Shown: positions 17,750 to 26,558, counted from the first letter of the stretch. The stretch: 64,000 nucleotides of DNA from Scatosoma sp045650185 (GCA_045650185.1 JAZRQY010000005.1:186001-250000), one strand, 5' to 3'. The notes: a model not told the origin generated them from the sequence alone. Program-made: numbers and translations.

Positions 17750-19051
17750 TCAGTCCTCTATCGGCAAACGCACGACGACCTCCAAGCCGTCCCCCTCTTC
17801 CGAGGTCAGTTGCAAGCTACCGCCCAAACGCTCTGCGCTCTCCGACATCGCGGTCAGCCCAAAGCCCTTCTTCAGCCCGTTCACATCTGCGCCACAACCG
17901 TTGTCGGAAACAAGCAATTTTACTTGCCCAAACTCCGGTTTCAGCTCTACCCAAAACGCCGTTGCTCTGCCGTGGCGCAAGCCGTTGGAAATGCACTCCT
18001 TCAAGGCGTTGCACAACATTCTGTCGCTAGCGGCAGACACGGTGATATCTTCAATTTCATAACGAATGGAAATCCCTGTCCCCAGAACCGATTCCTCAAT
18101 CACCTTCGTCAGTTCTGCCTTCAGCGTTCCCCTTGCGGTATTGCCCGAAAGCACGTGTACGCTCTCGCGCAACTGCTCTAAAGCGTTCTTCGCCTGCAGA
18201 TTTGCCGCAATCAGCTTAATTTTCGCATCCTCGGGATTCTTGTCGATGACGAGTTTCGCCGCCTCCGTCTGCATAATAACGGTGGTGATGGAATGCCCTG
18301 CGGTATCGTGAATTTCCTTGGCGATACGCTGTCTTTCCTCCAAAGCCGTTGCCTCGGCAAGCGAATCATACGCTTTTTGCAGTTCGCTACGGCTCTCCCC
18401 GAGTTCCGTCAACGCCTTATCCAATTTCAAATACTGTCGATAAAAGCCCAGCGCAAAGTTCATCAAGAAGAAATGCGCCACCAACGCAACGAGCGCCCAA
18501 ACGGAGTCGGAAATAACGACGGCGTAAGGCAGGTCCGCGCCGCCACGCCAAAGGCTCATCGCCAGCCAGCACGAGGCGATATAAATCGGAATAGAGGAAA
18601 TAAACACCACCAACGTGTAAATGGGTTTCTTCGAGGTGAGATAATACCCGGAAAGTATGATAATATACAAGAAAATTAGATAGTTCGAGCCCGTGACCGC
18701 AATCATCGCCACCGAGGCAATCATCTCCCAAATAAAGCAGATGACCTTCACCGCCGAACCCTTCGCCAAAAACAAACGCACCGCATTCCCGACGGTCAAA
18801 ATAGCGCTGGCGATAATCAGCGCCACCAAGCGTTGAGGGAAAGAGCTCCCCTCCATCGGCAGTTTTCGTTGCGAAAACAGTTCGACGAACAACAGCATCT
18901 CCGTCACGACGATGAGAATATACATCAGCACCTTTGCCGCCGCCGCAACCTTCGGTTCCGTCTTCCAATCGATTTTCTTTTCAAAGAACTTATAAAACCT
19001 GCTCTGTTTGAGCTTTTCCGACAACTTACTCGGGGGATTAGTCTTTCCCAT
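17750..19051 (-). CDS. Membrane sensor histidine kinase (HisKA_3/NarL-type)
   Basis: A 433-aa kinase. Residues 40-205 form about six membrane helices without a large extracellular loop, suggesting membrane or intramembrane sensing. Then comes a coiled coil (about 210-240), the HisKA_3 H-box EERQRIAKEIHDTAGHS with His248, and a HATPase_c domain (N-box NGLRHGRA, G1 VSDNGCGAD, G2 GFGLTAM). Start ATG 19051 (GGAGGGG) overlaps the end of radC by 14 bp. Similar in layout to LiaS/DesK-type sensors. Confidence 0.9.
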   Translation of the reverse strand: MGKTNPPSKLSEKLKQSRFYKFFEKKIDWKTEPKVAAAAKVLMYILIVVTEMLLFVELFSQRKLPMEGSSFPQRLVALIIASAILTVGNAVRLFLAKGSAVKVICFIWEMIASVAMIAVTGSNYLIFLYIIILSGYYLTSKKPIYTLVVFISSIPIYIASCWLAMSLWRGGADLPYAVVISDSVWALVALVAHFFLMNFALGFYRQYLKLDKALTELGESRSELQKAYDSLAEATALEERQRIAKEIHDTAGHSITTVIMQTEAAKLVIDKNPEDAKIKLIAANLQAKNALEQLRESVHVLSGNTARGTLKAELTKVIEESVLGTGISIRYEIEDITVSAASDRMLCNALKECISNGLRHGRATAFWVELKPEFGQVKLLVSDNGCGADVNGLKKGFGLTAMSESAERLGGSLQLTSEEGDGLEVVVRLPIED

Positions 19052-19760
19052 AATTCCCCTCCGCCAACAGTTGTAATATCGAGCAGCTACGGCTGATACC
19101 GCCAAGCTTACCTTCCTTATAATAGCTGTACACTCCGTCGTTGCCGCACACGACGTGGTCGCAGAGCAACAGGTTATGGAAACTGCACATCCATTGAATC
19201 TTCTTGGTCATTTCGTGGTCCGCATTCGAAGGGTTAGATCTTACGCCCGGGTGGTTGTGCACCAGCACGACACCTGCCACGCCACGCACCTCTAAGATAG
19301 CGGTCATCGCCTCGGGCTTGATGTCGGCAAAGTCCTGCGCGTTCGCCGAAAAGCGTCTGCGTTGCAGGATTTTTCCCGAACGGTCCACCAAGAAACAATC
19401 GAGCACCTCTTCCTGAAGGTAGGAATACTCACGATAGACGTAGGCAGAGAACTCTTCTTGGTCGTACGCAGCAGGAAAACGGTCGCGATATTCCGCGTAA
19501 TAGCGTTCGCAGAAAGTGCCGATACAACGAAGATAGGACGCCAAGGATTCCCCTACGCCGTCTACCTCTTTCAGCTGTCGCACGGACGCGCCAAGCACCG
19601 CAGGTACGGTGCCAAACCGAGCCAGCAGACGATGCGCCAAGTCGTTGGTATTGATTCTGGGAACGGCATTAAACAGCAACGCCTCCAATACCTCGTGTTC
19701 GGGCAAAATACCTACCCCGAGCTTTTCAATTAACCGCTTTCTATGTCCTGCGTGTTCCAC
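19038..19760 (-). CDS. radC: RadC family JAB1/MPN metalloprotein
   Basis: A 240-aa protein: an N-terminal helix-hairpin-helix region (VDGVGESLASYLR) and a C-terminal JAB/MPN domain with the zinc signature VLVHNHPGVRSNPSNADHEMT read as HxH...D. It is annotated as a DNA repair protein by tradition, but the function is unproven. It is the first gene of a four-gene operon with a two-component system and a HAD phosphatase, which is unusual company. Confidence 0.88.
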   Translation of the reverse strand: MEHAGHRKRLIEKLGVGILPEHEVLEALLFNAVPRINTNDLAHRLLARFGTVPAVLGASVRQLKEVDGVGESLASYLRCIGTFCERYYAEYRDRFPAAYDQEEFSAYVYREYSYLQEEVLDCFLVDRSGKILQRRRFSANAQDFADIKPEAMTAILEVRGVAGVVLVHNHPGVRSNPSNADHEMTKKIQWMCSFHNLLLCDHVVCGNDGVYSYYKEGKLGGISRSCSILQLLAEGNYGKD

Positions 19761-19778
19761 CTGCTACCTCGTCATTGA

Positions 19779-19821
19779 TAAAATATAGCTATATTTTACC
19801 ACGTTTTTTGTAAAAAGTCAA
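19779..19821 (-). promoter_or_regulatory. radC operon promoter overlapping a perfect 20-bp palindrome
   Basis: Minus strand TTGACT (19821-19816), 17-bp spacer, TAAAAT (19798-19793). The -10 box is one end of the perfect palindrome TAAAATATAGCTATATTTTA (19779-19798), which could be an operator for a dimeric regulator. Confidence 0.7.
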
Positions 19822-19891
19822 AGGCAAAGCAAAAAAACACCCCTCTATAAAAAATTTTTTCATATTTTTTTGAAAAAATCCCGAAAAAGAG

Positions 19892-19920
19892 TGGAAATTA
19901 ACGGCGTTTTCAGGTACAAT
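19892..19920 (+). promoter_or_regulatory. Putative promoter of E1 and the dipeptidase gene
   Basis: TGGAAA (19892-19897), 17-bp spacer, TACAAT (19915-19920). The predicted start near 19927 falls at the left end of E1, so E1 would be the 5' leader of the peptidase mRNA. Confidence 0.5.
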
Positions 19921-19928
19921 AGTATAGG

Positions 19929-20208
19929 TAAGCTGACAAGACTTGAACCATTTCAGTCTTAAAATGTTATTTTGCGCGCCTTTAAGACGGTTGCGCCCTT
20001 GCAGTATAACGATACGGCGGCGGTCGCCACCGCCTAAATGCATCACAAAATCTCTATTTTAAGATGCTTTGCAGTTTTCACGAGCGCGAAATTTCTTAAA
20101 TGAAAGGATTTTCGCGCAGGAATACTGCCCGTATTGCAAGAGGAAATCCTGAACAGTTAGGGGATTTCTCGTCGTCAAAACCTAAATGATTCAAGTCATG
20201 TCAGCTTA
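19929..20208 (+). repeat. Structured repeat E1 (terminal arms pair; second copy is E2)
   Basis: A 280-bp element. Its ends form an inverted repeat of 25 bp with 23 matches (TAAGCTGACA... and ...TGTCAGCTTA). A core of about 110 bp (19956-20065, including a GGCGGCGGTC/CCACCGCC hairpin) matches E2 (26674-26862, minus strand) at roughly 85 percent by eye. E1 carries an extra segment of about 90 bp absent from E2. It ends 8 bp before the peptidase ribosome site. It lacks the hallmarks of SRP RNA, tmRNA and RNase P RNA. Confidence 0.7.
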
Positions 20209-20228
20209 AGAAATTTAAGAGGTGTCCT

Positions 20229-21593
20229 ATGCATATAACCGAACGCTATTTTGATGAAACCGTAGAATTTATCGCAGAGATTTTGAAATATGATTCGTCC
20301 ATGAAAGAGGCGGAAGAAAACGCTCCCTTTGGGAAAGAGGCGGCTGAATGCTTGCAGGCGTTTTTGGCGAAAGCGGAAAGCTTTGGCTTTGAAACGAAGA
20401 ATTACGATAACTACGTCGGCGAGGTTATCTTTGGCGAAGGCGAGCCGTTTGCGATTTTGGCGCACCTTGACGTCGTCCCTGCAGGTGACGGTTGGATCTA
20501 TCCCCCCTTCGGTGGCGTGATCAACGACGACGTTTCCTCTACGGGCGTAAAAGGTAAAAAGATTTGGGGCAGAGGCGCGTTGGACGACAAAGGCCCTGCC
20601 GTCTGCTGTCTGTACGCCATGAAAGCGTTGAAGGACGAGGGAATCGTTCCCAAACGCCAGCTCCGTCTGATTTTGGGTTGCAACGAGGAAAGCGGCTGGA
20701 AATGTATCGAACATTACAACAAGGTGGCGAAGATGCCGAAAGAGGGCTTTACGCCCGATGCAGACTTCCCTGTCATCTATGCGGAGAAAGGGATTTTGCA
20801 TTTCACAATGCACTTCCCTATCGAAAACGCGCCTTTCAAGACCTTGACGGCAGGCGAGCGTGTGAATATGGTGTGCAGTAAAGCCACCGCGCTCATTACC
20901 AAAGAGGCAGGCAGTCAACTCGCTCTCTATGAAAACTTTGAGGAGTGTTTCTACGACAACACGACGGGGTATTTGACCACTTACGGCAAGTCCGCGCACG
21001 CCTCCACCCCCGACCAAGGCGACAACGCTTTGGAAAAGCTGATGGCGTTTTTCGCAAGCGTAAACGAGGACTGCAAAGAGGCGTACGAGATTGCGTTTTT
21101 GGACCGTTTTGGGCTGAAAACTATGAAGGACGAAACGGGCAGACTGACGATGTCGCCCAACCTTGCGCGTTATGAAGACGGCGCGCTCCACCTTACGGTG
21201 GATATCCGTTTCCCTTCCACACATACGAAGGAAGAGGTGCTTGGCGCTTTGGAGAAAAACGGAGTTGCTTATACGGTTGAAAGCTATCAACCGCCCCTTT
21301 ACAATAACCCGAACGGAAAGCTGATACGCACCCTATTGTCCGTGTATGACGAGTGTATGGGCACGACCAGTCAGCCGATTGCTATCGGCGGCGGCACGTA
21401 CGCGAGAGCCCTCGAAAACGGCTGTGGTTTTGGCCCGGAAATCCCCGGCGAAGTGAGCACCATTCACCAGGCAAACGAGTTCGTTTCCTTCGAGCGTATC
21501 GCGCTGATGAACAAAGTGTATTACGAGGCAATTTATCGTACCGCTTGCGAGGAAAAGCACCGCGTTGCGACGATAAGAATTGCAAAAAAATAA
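20229..21593 (+). CDS. PepV-like dipeptidase (M20 family, Sapep)
   Basis: A 454-aa zinc metallopeptidase of the PepV/Sapep group. Metal-site blocks: ILAHLDVVPAGDGW (first His and following Asp), GRGALDDKGP (bridging Asp), GCNEESGW (catalytic Glu pair) and the late IHQANEFV. The lid domain lies between about 190 and 310. It probably hydrolyses dipeptides in the cytoplasm. No signal peptide. Ribosome site AGAGGTG right after E1. Its terminator is split by repeat R3. Confidence 0.9.
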   Translation: MHITERYFDETVEFIAEILKYDSSMKEAEENAPFGKEAAECLQAFLAKAESFGFETKNYDNYVGEVIFGEGEPFAILAHLDVVPAGDGWIYPPFGGVINDDVSSTGVKGKKIWGRGALDDKGPAVCCLYAMKALKDEGIVPKRQLRLILGCNEESGWKCIEHYNKVAKMPKEGFTPDADFPVIYAEKGILHFTMHFPIENAPFKTLTAGERVNMVCSKATALITKEAGSQLALYENFEECFYDNTTGYLTTYGKSAHASTPDQGDNALEKLMAFFASVNEDCKEAYEIAFLDRFGLKTMKDETGRLTMSPNLARYEDGALHLTVDIRFPSTHTKEEVLGALEKNGVAYTVESYQPPLYNNPNGKLIRTLLSVYDECMGTTSQPIAIGGGTYARALENGCGFGPEIPGEVSTIHQANEFVSFERIALMNKVYYEAIYRTACEEKHRVATIRIAKK

Positions 21594-21597
21594 CGTT

Positions 21598-21855
21598 AAA
21601 AATCCCCGATAGATGATTTGCTGTGCAAATCGCGATATGCCTTCGGCGCGATATGCCTAAAGGCGCGATATATTTTCCAAAGGAAAATGCGATATGCTTG
21701 CCTATGGCAAGCGTTGTGGAAAGATTTCCATAACTTCGCCTTTGGCGAAACTTCACTTGGGGCAACCGCCCAAAACTTCACTATCGAAGATAACTTCACT
21801 TCCGCAGGAAACTTCACCGATAAAAAATCTCCAACAATCGGGGATTTTTTATTTT
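21598..21855 (+). terminator. Terminator of the dipeptidase gene, split by R3
   Basis: Thirteen-bp arms AAAAATCCCCGAT (21598-21610) and ATCGGGGATTTTT (21837-21849), followed by TATTTTTG, form an intrinsic terminator whose loop contains the whole repeat R3. Confidence 0.75.
21615..21817. repeat. Modular palindromic repeat R3
   Basis: A leading hairpin GATTTGC-TGT-GCAAATC, four GCGATATG-type units (one ends in A), a core GTTGTGGAAAGATTTCCATAA, then four inverted AACTTCAC units. It uses a third unit word on its left half. It sits inside the loop of a terminator. Confidence 0.8.
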
Positions 21856-21860
21856 TGAGG

Positions 21861-22071
21861 GTGAATTGCATACTTCGTCTGCGTGAATTGCCTGCGGCGT
21901 GAATTGTTTTGCAGGGCAAAACGTGAATTGATTGACACTAGTCAATCGTTGCGGTAGATATTAAAAATTTTCCATAACGCAAAGCAGAGCTTTGCAATTC
22001 ACGAACGCATTTTAGCGTTCAATTCACGACGGCTGTGCCGTCAATTCACGAAATCGCAGATTTCAATTCAC
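21861..22071. repeat. Modular palindromic repeat R4
   Basis: Four GTGAATTG units with hairpins, a core containing TTGCGGTAGATATT and TTTTCCATAA, and four inverted CAATTCAC units. Here both halves use the same word. It follows R3 after about 40 bp. Confidence 0.8.
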
Positions 22072-22164
22072 GCAAATTCCATAAAAGTTATACACGATTT
22101 TTTCAAGTTTTTTTTGAAAAATACGAAAGAAAATAAATATTCTGCAAATCGAACAAAAAATTGA

Positions 22165-22193
22165 TTGACATAATTTGACTTCTATTCTATAAT
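22165..22193 (+). promoter_or_regulatory. Promoter of the secreted-protein cluster
   Basis: TTGACA (22165-22170), 17-bp spacer, TATAAT (22188-22193). It implies a leader of about 460 nt that opens with a hairpin (ATATATTGTA/TACAATATAT, 22205-22242) and contains the palindromic repeat at 22257-22384 and another hairpin (22468-22493). Confidence 0.75.
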
Positions 22194-22256
22194 ATAACTA
22201 TCTATATATTGTACGCGCACGTGTGCATGCGATACAATATATGGCGCGCAGGCGAA

Positions 22257-22384
22257 TGTCATCCTGAGCGTAACCCGAAAGAGCGCGGTCGAATGGATCT
22301 AAAAAAGGGATTCTTACTCGCCATAGCTCGTGGTGTCGCAAGGCGAGCCCTGCTCGCGCGTCGGTGTCCCTCCTCAGAATGACA
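22257..22384. repeat. Interspersed palindromic repeat in the leader
   Basis: Imperfect inverted ends TGTCATCCTGAG and CTCAGAATGACA enclose about 100 bp with further hairpins (CTCGCC/GGCGAG). The TGTCATCCTGAGCG word is a common dispersed repeat in Clostridia genomes. It lies in the 5' leader of the secreted protein. The rest of 22072-22660 holds the promoter and hairpins but no gene. Confidence 0.55.
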
Positions 22385-22660
22385 ATGCGGAAAAATGCAA
22401 CCGCCTCGCAGAATGACAATACTGAGGCATAATACAATCGAAAAACAAAAAACAACCCCTAGGGGTTAATTGTTGTTAGCACAACAATTAACAACAATTG
22501 ATAGAAGAATTGTTTCCATTTCGAAGTGGTAAAAAAAATAATGCTATGGTTTTAGATACGCGTTATCCACACTATGGTTTGGCGCTTGCGCCCGTTTATA
22601 ATCGAAAAACAAAAAAATAAGTACGAAAAAAATATTTTATTACAAAGGAGAAAAAAACCT

Positions 22661-25600
22661 ATGTTGAATGTAAGAGTAAAAAAAGCACTACTCACCATTC
22701 TAACGGCATGCCTGACGGTACTGATGACGATCGGCGCGGTTCTCGGCTTCACGCCCACGACCCTCTCTGCAAAGGCTGCAGCAGGCGACACGTACACCTT
22801 GGTTACCAGCGTCAATGATTTGAAAGTCGGCGACCAAGTTGTCATCGTTGCAAGCGGCTTTAATTACGCCCTTAGCACCACGCAGCAAACCAACAACCGT
22901 ACTGGCGCTGAGATCACTAAAGGCGATAATACCGTAACCATCAACGACAACGTTCAAGTTCTTACCTTGGAAGCTGGTACGAAAGATGGTACGTTTGCCT
23001 TCAATACGGGCAGCGGTTATCTGTATGCGGCATCTAAGAGTTCCAACCACTTAAAAACTGGCTCTAAAAACGATAACGCTTCTTGGGAAATTACCATCAC
23101 GAGCGCAGGCGTTGCAACCATTAAAGCGCAGGGTGCAAATACCAAAAATTGGTTGCGTTTTAACAACGGCAACAGCCCCAAGCTTTTCTCCTGCTACTCG
23201 AGCGGACAAGCTGACGTTTCCATTTACAAGATGGAAACTGGTAACACTGGTAACGCTTGTGCCCATGAAGATACAACGGTTACTTATACCTATCTTGAAG
23301 ATGATACCCATACCGTAACCACCACCTGTAACAATGCCGATTGCGGAAATGTTAAGAAAGAGAATGTTGATTGCAACTACGGTGACGAAATAACGGTTCC
23401 CGCTACTGAAGAAGCAACTGGTCGTATCTATGTGGTTTGTGGCGATTGCAAGCACGAAAAGACTATTAAAGAACTTCCGAAAATAAATGCGACGAAATAC
23501 ACGTTAAGCTTTTCTGTTCCCAAAGAAGTTCCTTCCGTAGCATCCGTAGAAGTTGCGGAAGGCTATACTTGTGTATTAGAAGCCGCCGCCGACTATAACG
23601 ACTACACCTTTGCAGGTTGGGCAGTAGCAACGTTGGAAAATGTTACCACCACCGCCCCCACCCTGTATAAGGCAGGCGCTGAGTATACAATGGGCGCAGC
23701 AGACACCACTTTGTATGCTGTATATTCCTATTCCGCAGGTGGCAGCGGCAACTTTGAAAAGGTAACCGAAAACCTTTCCAACTGGTCGGGTGAATATCTT
23801 ATCGTTTACGAAGCAGGAAACGTTGCATTTAATGGCGGTTTGGAAAAACTGGATGACACCAAAAATACCATCGCCCTTACCGAAGACCTTGCCATCTCCG
23901 ATAACACTATCGTAGGCAACGAAAAATCGAAGGCTGCAACATTTGTAATTGAACAAACCGAAAGTGGTTACACGATTAAATCCGCAAGTGGTTATTATAT
24001 TGGACAAACATCAAATGCAAATGGTTTAGCATCCAACAACTCTACAACCTACTCCAATACCATTTCCATTAACAACGATGGCACTGTTAACCTCGTTTCT
24101 GGCGGCGCATACTTGCGTTATAATAAAGCTTCGGATCAAGCACGTTTCCGTTATTTCAAGTCTGGAACCTATACATCCCAACAAGCAATCACGCTCTATA
24201 AATTAGAAGCTGCTACGGTTTACTACACCACGAACTTAGGACACGTACATTCCTTCACGGAAACTGAAGTTGAAGCAACCTGTACCGAGGCTGGTGGTAT
24301 TAGAAAAACCTGCGATTGCGATCATACGGAATTCGTACCAACTGCAGAGGCACTTGGTCATAACTACGAAATCACCGAAACCATCGCAGGCACCTGCCAG
24401 GCAAAAGAAGTTACCAACTACACCTGCAGCCGCTGCCCTGCAACGAAAACGGAAGAAGGCGAATTGGGTGATCACGTCTACGTTGACAACGTATGTAGCA
24501 TATGTAGCTTTGTTGATCCCCTTTCCGTTGACTATTCTGGTTATTACTACTTTACCTTTAACAAAGATATTAAGGATGAAAATGACAATAGAGTACCCGC
24601 AACTCTGTACGTAAAGAATGATTGGGATAAGAGCAAAGATAGATACGTGGCGTATCCTAATCAGCCTACCAGCGAATTGGGTAGCTACCTCTTCCGCTTG
24701 GTACGCAACGAAGACGGTACCTACAACATTTACGAAGGTACTTCCAACAATCTGTTTGCTGAAGGTACAGAAAACGTATTCGTTGTTAAAAACGGCGAAT
24801 ATTACAACATCTACAATGCAGACAATATTTATTTCTCACTGAATAAAACCTTTGGTGATAACTACATGAAGTTTTATCCTAGTGAACAAACCCGCAACAT
24901 TACCTTTGTAGAATACAAAGAAATCGTTTCTGCAGGCTTGACCCTTGGCGAAGAGTTGGTTGTAAACTACAAGGTAGCTATGGACGATAAGTATGCCACT
25001 GCTGAAATGACCTTCACGATGAACGGCGTAGAAACCACCGTTACTGGTACGAAGGAAGGAAACGTTTACGTTTACTCGCTTGCAATCGCTCCTCAACACA
25101 TGGGCGAAGAAATCTCCGCAGTGTTGACCTTCAACGACGAAACCTTGGCATCCAAGGAAAGCTACAGCGTGAAGGCTTATGCGGAATACCAGTTGGAAAA
25201 TTCCACCAACGAAACGTTGAAACAGCTGGTTGTCGATATGCTGTACTACGGCAAAGCGGCACAGGAATACAAGAATTATAAGACGGATGAGCTTGTAACG
25301 GAATTCTTAGCGGATGTAACGGGTGCACCCACGCCGAACACCGCTGCTCCTACCACCACCGACTTCGAGTTGGTTAACGAGCTTGCAGCAGGTAGTACCT
25401 ATCCCGCTTACTTCGTAGGCGCAGGCGTAAGATTCGGCGCTGACAACAAGATTTTCGTAGAACTGAGCACCGTTGAAAACGTTACGCTGAAAGTAAACGG
25501 CGTAGAATTCAAGCCCACCAGCAATACTTTCTACACCGAAGGCTTGAAAGCAACTCAGTTTGGCGATACGTTCACGTTTGAACTGTACTGCGACGGCGTA

Positions 25601-25729
25601 TTGATGCAGACCTTGACCTACAGCGTAAATGCTTATGCTCACCAGTTCGCAGGTGGCAATGACGCTATGGCAAACTTGGCAATCGCGCTCTACAACTACG
25701 GCCAGTCCGCAGGAAAGTACGTAGCATAA
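22661..25729 (+). CDS. Large secreted protein with lectin-like, InlB-like and Cys-repeat regions
   Basis: A 1022-aa protein. A signal peptide (residues 1 to about 42, ending LSAKAAA) precedes a lectin-like domain (43-190, YTLVTSVNDLKVGDQVVIV), an H-x-D.. Cys linker, an InlB-B-like beta repeat (about 270-355, TFAGWAV...YAVYS), a second lectin-like domain (363-520, GEYLIVYEAG), and a Cys-repeat region (528-625) with the ATCTEAGG/KTC pattern. A C-terminal module follows, with the motifs LYYGKAAQEY and LYNYGQSAGKY. No LPXTG or C-terminal anchor. Ligand unknown; probably cell-surface or matrix. ATG chosen for AAAGGAG. Confidence 0.8.
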   Translation: MLNVRVKKALLTILTACLTVLMTIGAVLGFTPTTLSAKAAAGDTYTLVTSVNDLKVGDQVVIVASGFNYALSTTQQTNNRTGAEITKGDNTVTINDNVQVLTLEAGTKDGTFAFNTGSGYLYAASKSSNHLKTGSKNDNASWEITITSAGVATIKAQGANTKNWLRFNNGNSPKLFSCYSSGQADVSIYKMETGNTGNACAHEDTTVTYTYLEDDTHTVTTTCNNADCGNVKKENVDCNYGDEITVPATEEATGRIYVVCGDCKHEKTIKELPKINATKYTLSFSVPKEVPSVASVEVAEGYTCVLEAAADYNDYTFAGWAVATLENVTTTAPTLYKAGAEYTMGAADTTLYAVYSYSAGGSGNFEKVTENLSNWSGEYLIVYEAGNVAFNGGLEKLDDTKNTIALTEDLAISDNTIVGNEKSKAATFVIEQTESGYTIKSASGYYIGQTSNANGLASNNSTTYSNTISINNDGTVNLVSGGAYLRYNKASDQARFRYFKSGTYTSQQAITLYKLEAATVYYTTNLGHVHSFTETEVEATCTEAGGIRKTCDCDHTEFVPTAEALGHNYEITETIAGTCQAKEVTNYTCSRCPATKTEEGELGDHVYVDNVCSICSFVDPLSVDYSGYYYFTFNKDIKDENDNRVPATLYVKNDWDKSKDRYVAYPNQPTSELGSYLFRLVRNEDGTYNIYEGTSNNLFAEGTENVFVVKNGEYYNIYNADNIYFSLNKTFGDNYMKFYPSEQTRNITFVEYKEIVSAGLTLGEELVVNYKVAMDDKYATAEMTFTMNGVETTVTGTKEGNVYVYSLAIAPQHMGEEISAVLTFNDETLASKESYSVKAYAEYQLENSTNETLKQLVVDMLYYGKAAQEYKNYKTDELVTEFLADVTGAPTPNTAAPTTTDFELVNELAAGSTYPAYFVGAGVRFGADNKIFVELSTVENVTLKVNGVEFKPTSNTFYTEGLKATQFGDTFTFELYCDGVLMQTLTYSVNAYAHQFAGGNDAMANLAIALYNYGQSAGKYVA

Positions 25730-25747
25730 CGAAGGAGGTATTACAAT

Positions 25748-25882
25748 ATGAAAAACGTTTATGAAGTATTAGAAATCTCCGTCGTTACCTTTGGCGAAGA
25801 TATCATCACCGAAAGCATCCCCGGTACCTTTAATGGTGCCCAGCACGGCTTTGATAACCCTAACGACGCCTTCTCTGCATAA
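25748..25882 (+). CDS. Small 44-aa acidic protein
   Basis: Too short for most ORF calls but supported by AAGGAGG 8 nt upstream and tight spacing (18 bp after the secreted-protein gene; TAATG overlap with the next gene). Sequence starts MKNVYEVLEISVVTFGEDII and ends NPNDAFSA. It resembles the short x-E-V-x-F-x-x-EDII peptides that often accompany surface genes in gut anaerobes; their role is unknown. No membrane segment. Confidence 0.65.
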   Translation: MKNVYEVLEISVVTFGEDIITESIPGTFNGAQHGFDNPNDAFSA

Positions 25883-26349
25883 TGCTTAAGGCAAAAACGA
25901 TTGTGGCAAAATTTATTAGACAGTCCTACAAGGCGCTAATCACGGCATTGCTGATCTGCGCCTTGTGCTTGGGCTTTGCTGGTTGTAATGGCGGCCCTGT
26001 TAGCCCTGACGACCCTAGCGGCTCTATCAGCGCTGACGGCTCTACCCCCCACTATTCCTCTACACCCGATTCTTCTTCCTCGTCTGATTCTTCTACCTCG
26101 TCTGATTCGAGTTCGCTTGATTCGTCGGGTAGCACGGACAGTTCCTCGGAGAGCAGTTCGGAAAGCAGTTCGGATTCCAGTATTAGTGGCGGCGTGGGCG
26201 ACAGCTCCAGTGGTAGTAACGACAGCAGCGACGAAGAGTTGCCTGACGATTCCACCGCGAGCGATAGCTCAACTGGCAACAGTTCGAGTGGTAGCAACGA
26301 CAGCGGTAACAGCGGCGGCAACATTGAATTGCCTGATCAACCATTTTAA
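25882..26349 (+). CDS. Ser/Asp-rich lipoprotein
   Basis: A 155-aa protein with a lipoprotein signal peptide (hydrophobic 15-32, lipobox LGFAGC) followed by a low-complexity Ser/Asp stretch (about 50-150), like an SD-repeat stalk without a head domain. Its start ATG overlaps the stop of the 44-aa gene. Probably membrane-tethered and surface-exposed; it is the last gene of the secreted cluster before a terminator. Confidence 0.7.
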   Translation: MLKAKTIVAKFIRQSYKALITALLICALCLGFAGCNGGPVSPDDPSGSISADGSTPHYSSTPDSSSSSDSSTSSDSSSLDSSGSTDSSSESSSESSSDSSISGGVGDSSSGSNDSSDEELPDDSTASDSSTGNSSSGSNDSGNSGGNIELPDQPF

Positions 26350-26354
26350 CAACA

Positions 26355-26380
26355 AAAAAAAATGCGTGGCTAATCGCCAC
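26355..26380 (+). terminator. Terminator of the secreted-protein cluster
   Basis: Stem AATGCGTGGC/GCCACGCATT with loop TAATC followed by TTTTG. Confidence 0.9.
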
Positions 26381-26416
26381 GCATTTTTGTTTTTCAGCAT
26401 AAAAAGCCTCCCTTGT

Positions 26417-26558
26417 GTAGGGGCGACCAATGGTCGCCCCTACAAAATCCACCGTAGGTGGCATATCATCACGGTAAAACCGTGGATATCATTCGCCGTA
26501 GGCGGTATATCATCAACGCCTCGCGTTGTATGGAATCCACCATCGGTGGATGTTCCGC
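26417..26558. repeat. GC palindrome and ATATCATC modular hairpin repeat
   Basis: First a near-perfect palindrome (26417-26443, GTAGGGGCGACC / GGTCGCCCCTAC). Then ATATCATC-like words alternate with five short hairpins (CCACCGTAGGTGG, ACGGTAAAACCGT, CGCCGTAGGCG, AACGCCTCGCGTT, CCACCATCGGTGG). The word-plus-hairpin design recalls half of R1-R4 but uses another word. Confidence 0.6.

Noticed and set aside
19929..20208. E1 as 6S RNA, SRP RNA, tmRNA or RNase P RNA
   Set aside because: None of the hallmark conserved stretches are present, and a second copy (E2) exists in a repeat cluster.
21596..21919. Minus- and plus-strand reading frames across R2, R3 and R4
   Set aside because: They follow the repeat units in frame by chance and have no ribosome sites.
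5349..22071. CRISPR array in R1-R4
   Set aside because: Units are only 8 bp, spacers are self-complementary hairpins, orientation flips in the middle, and no cas genes are present.
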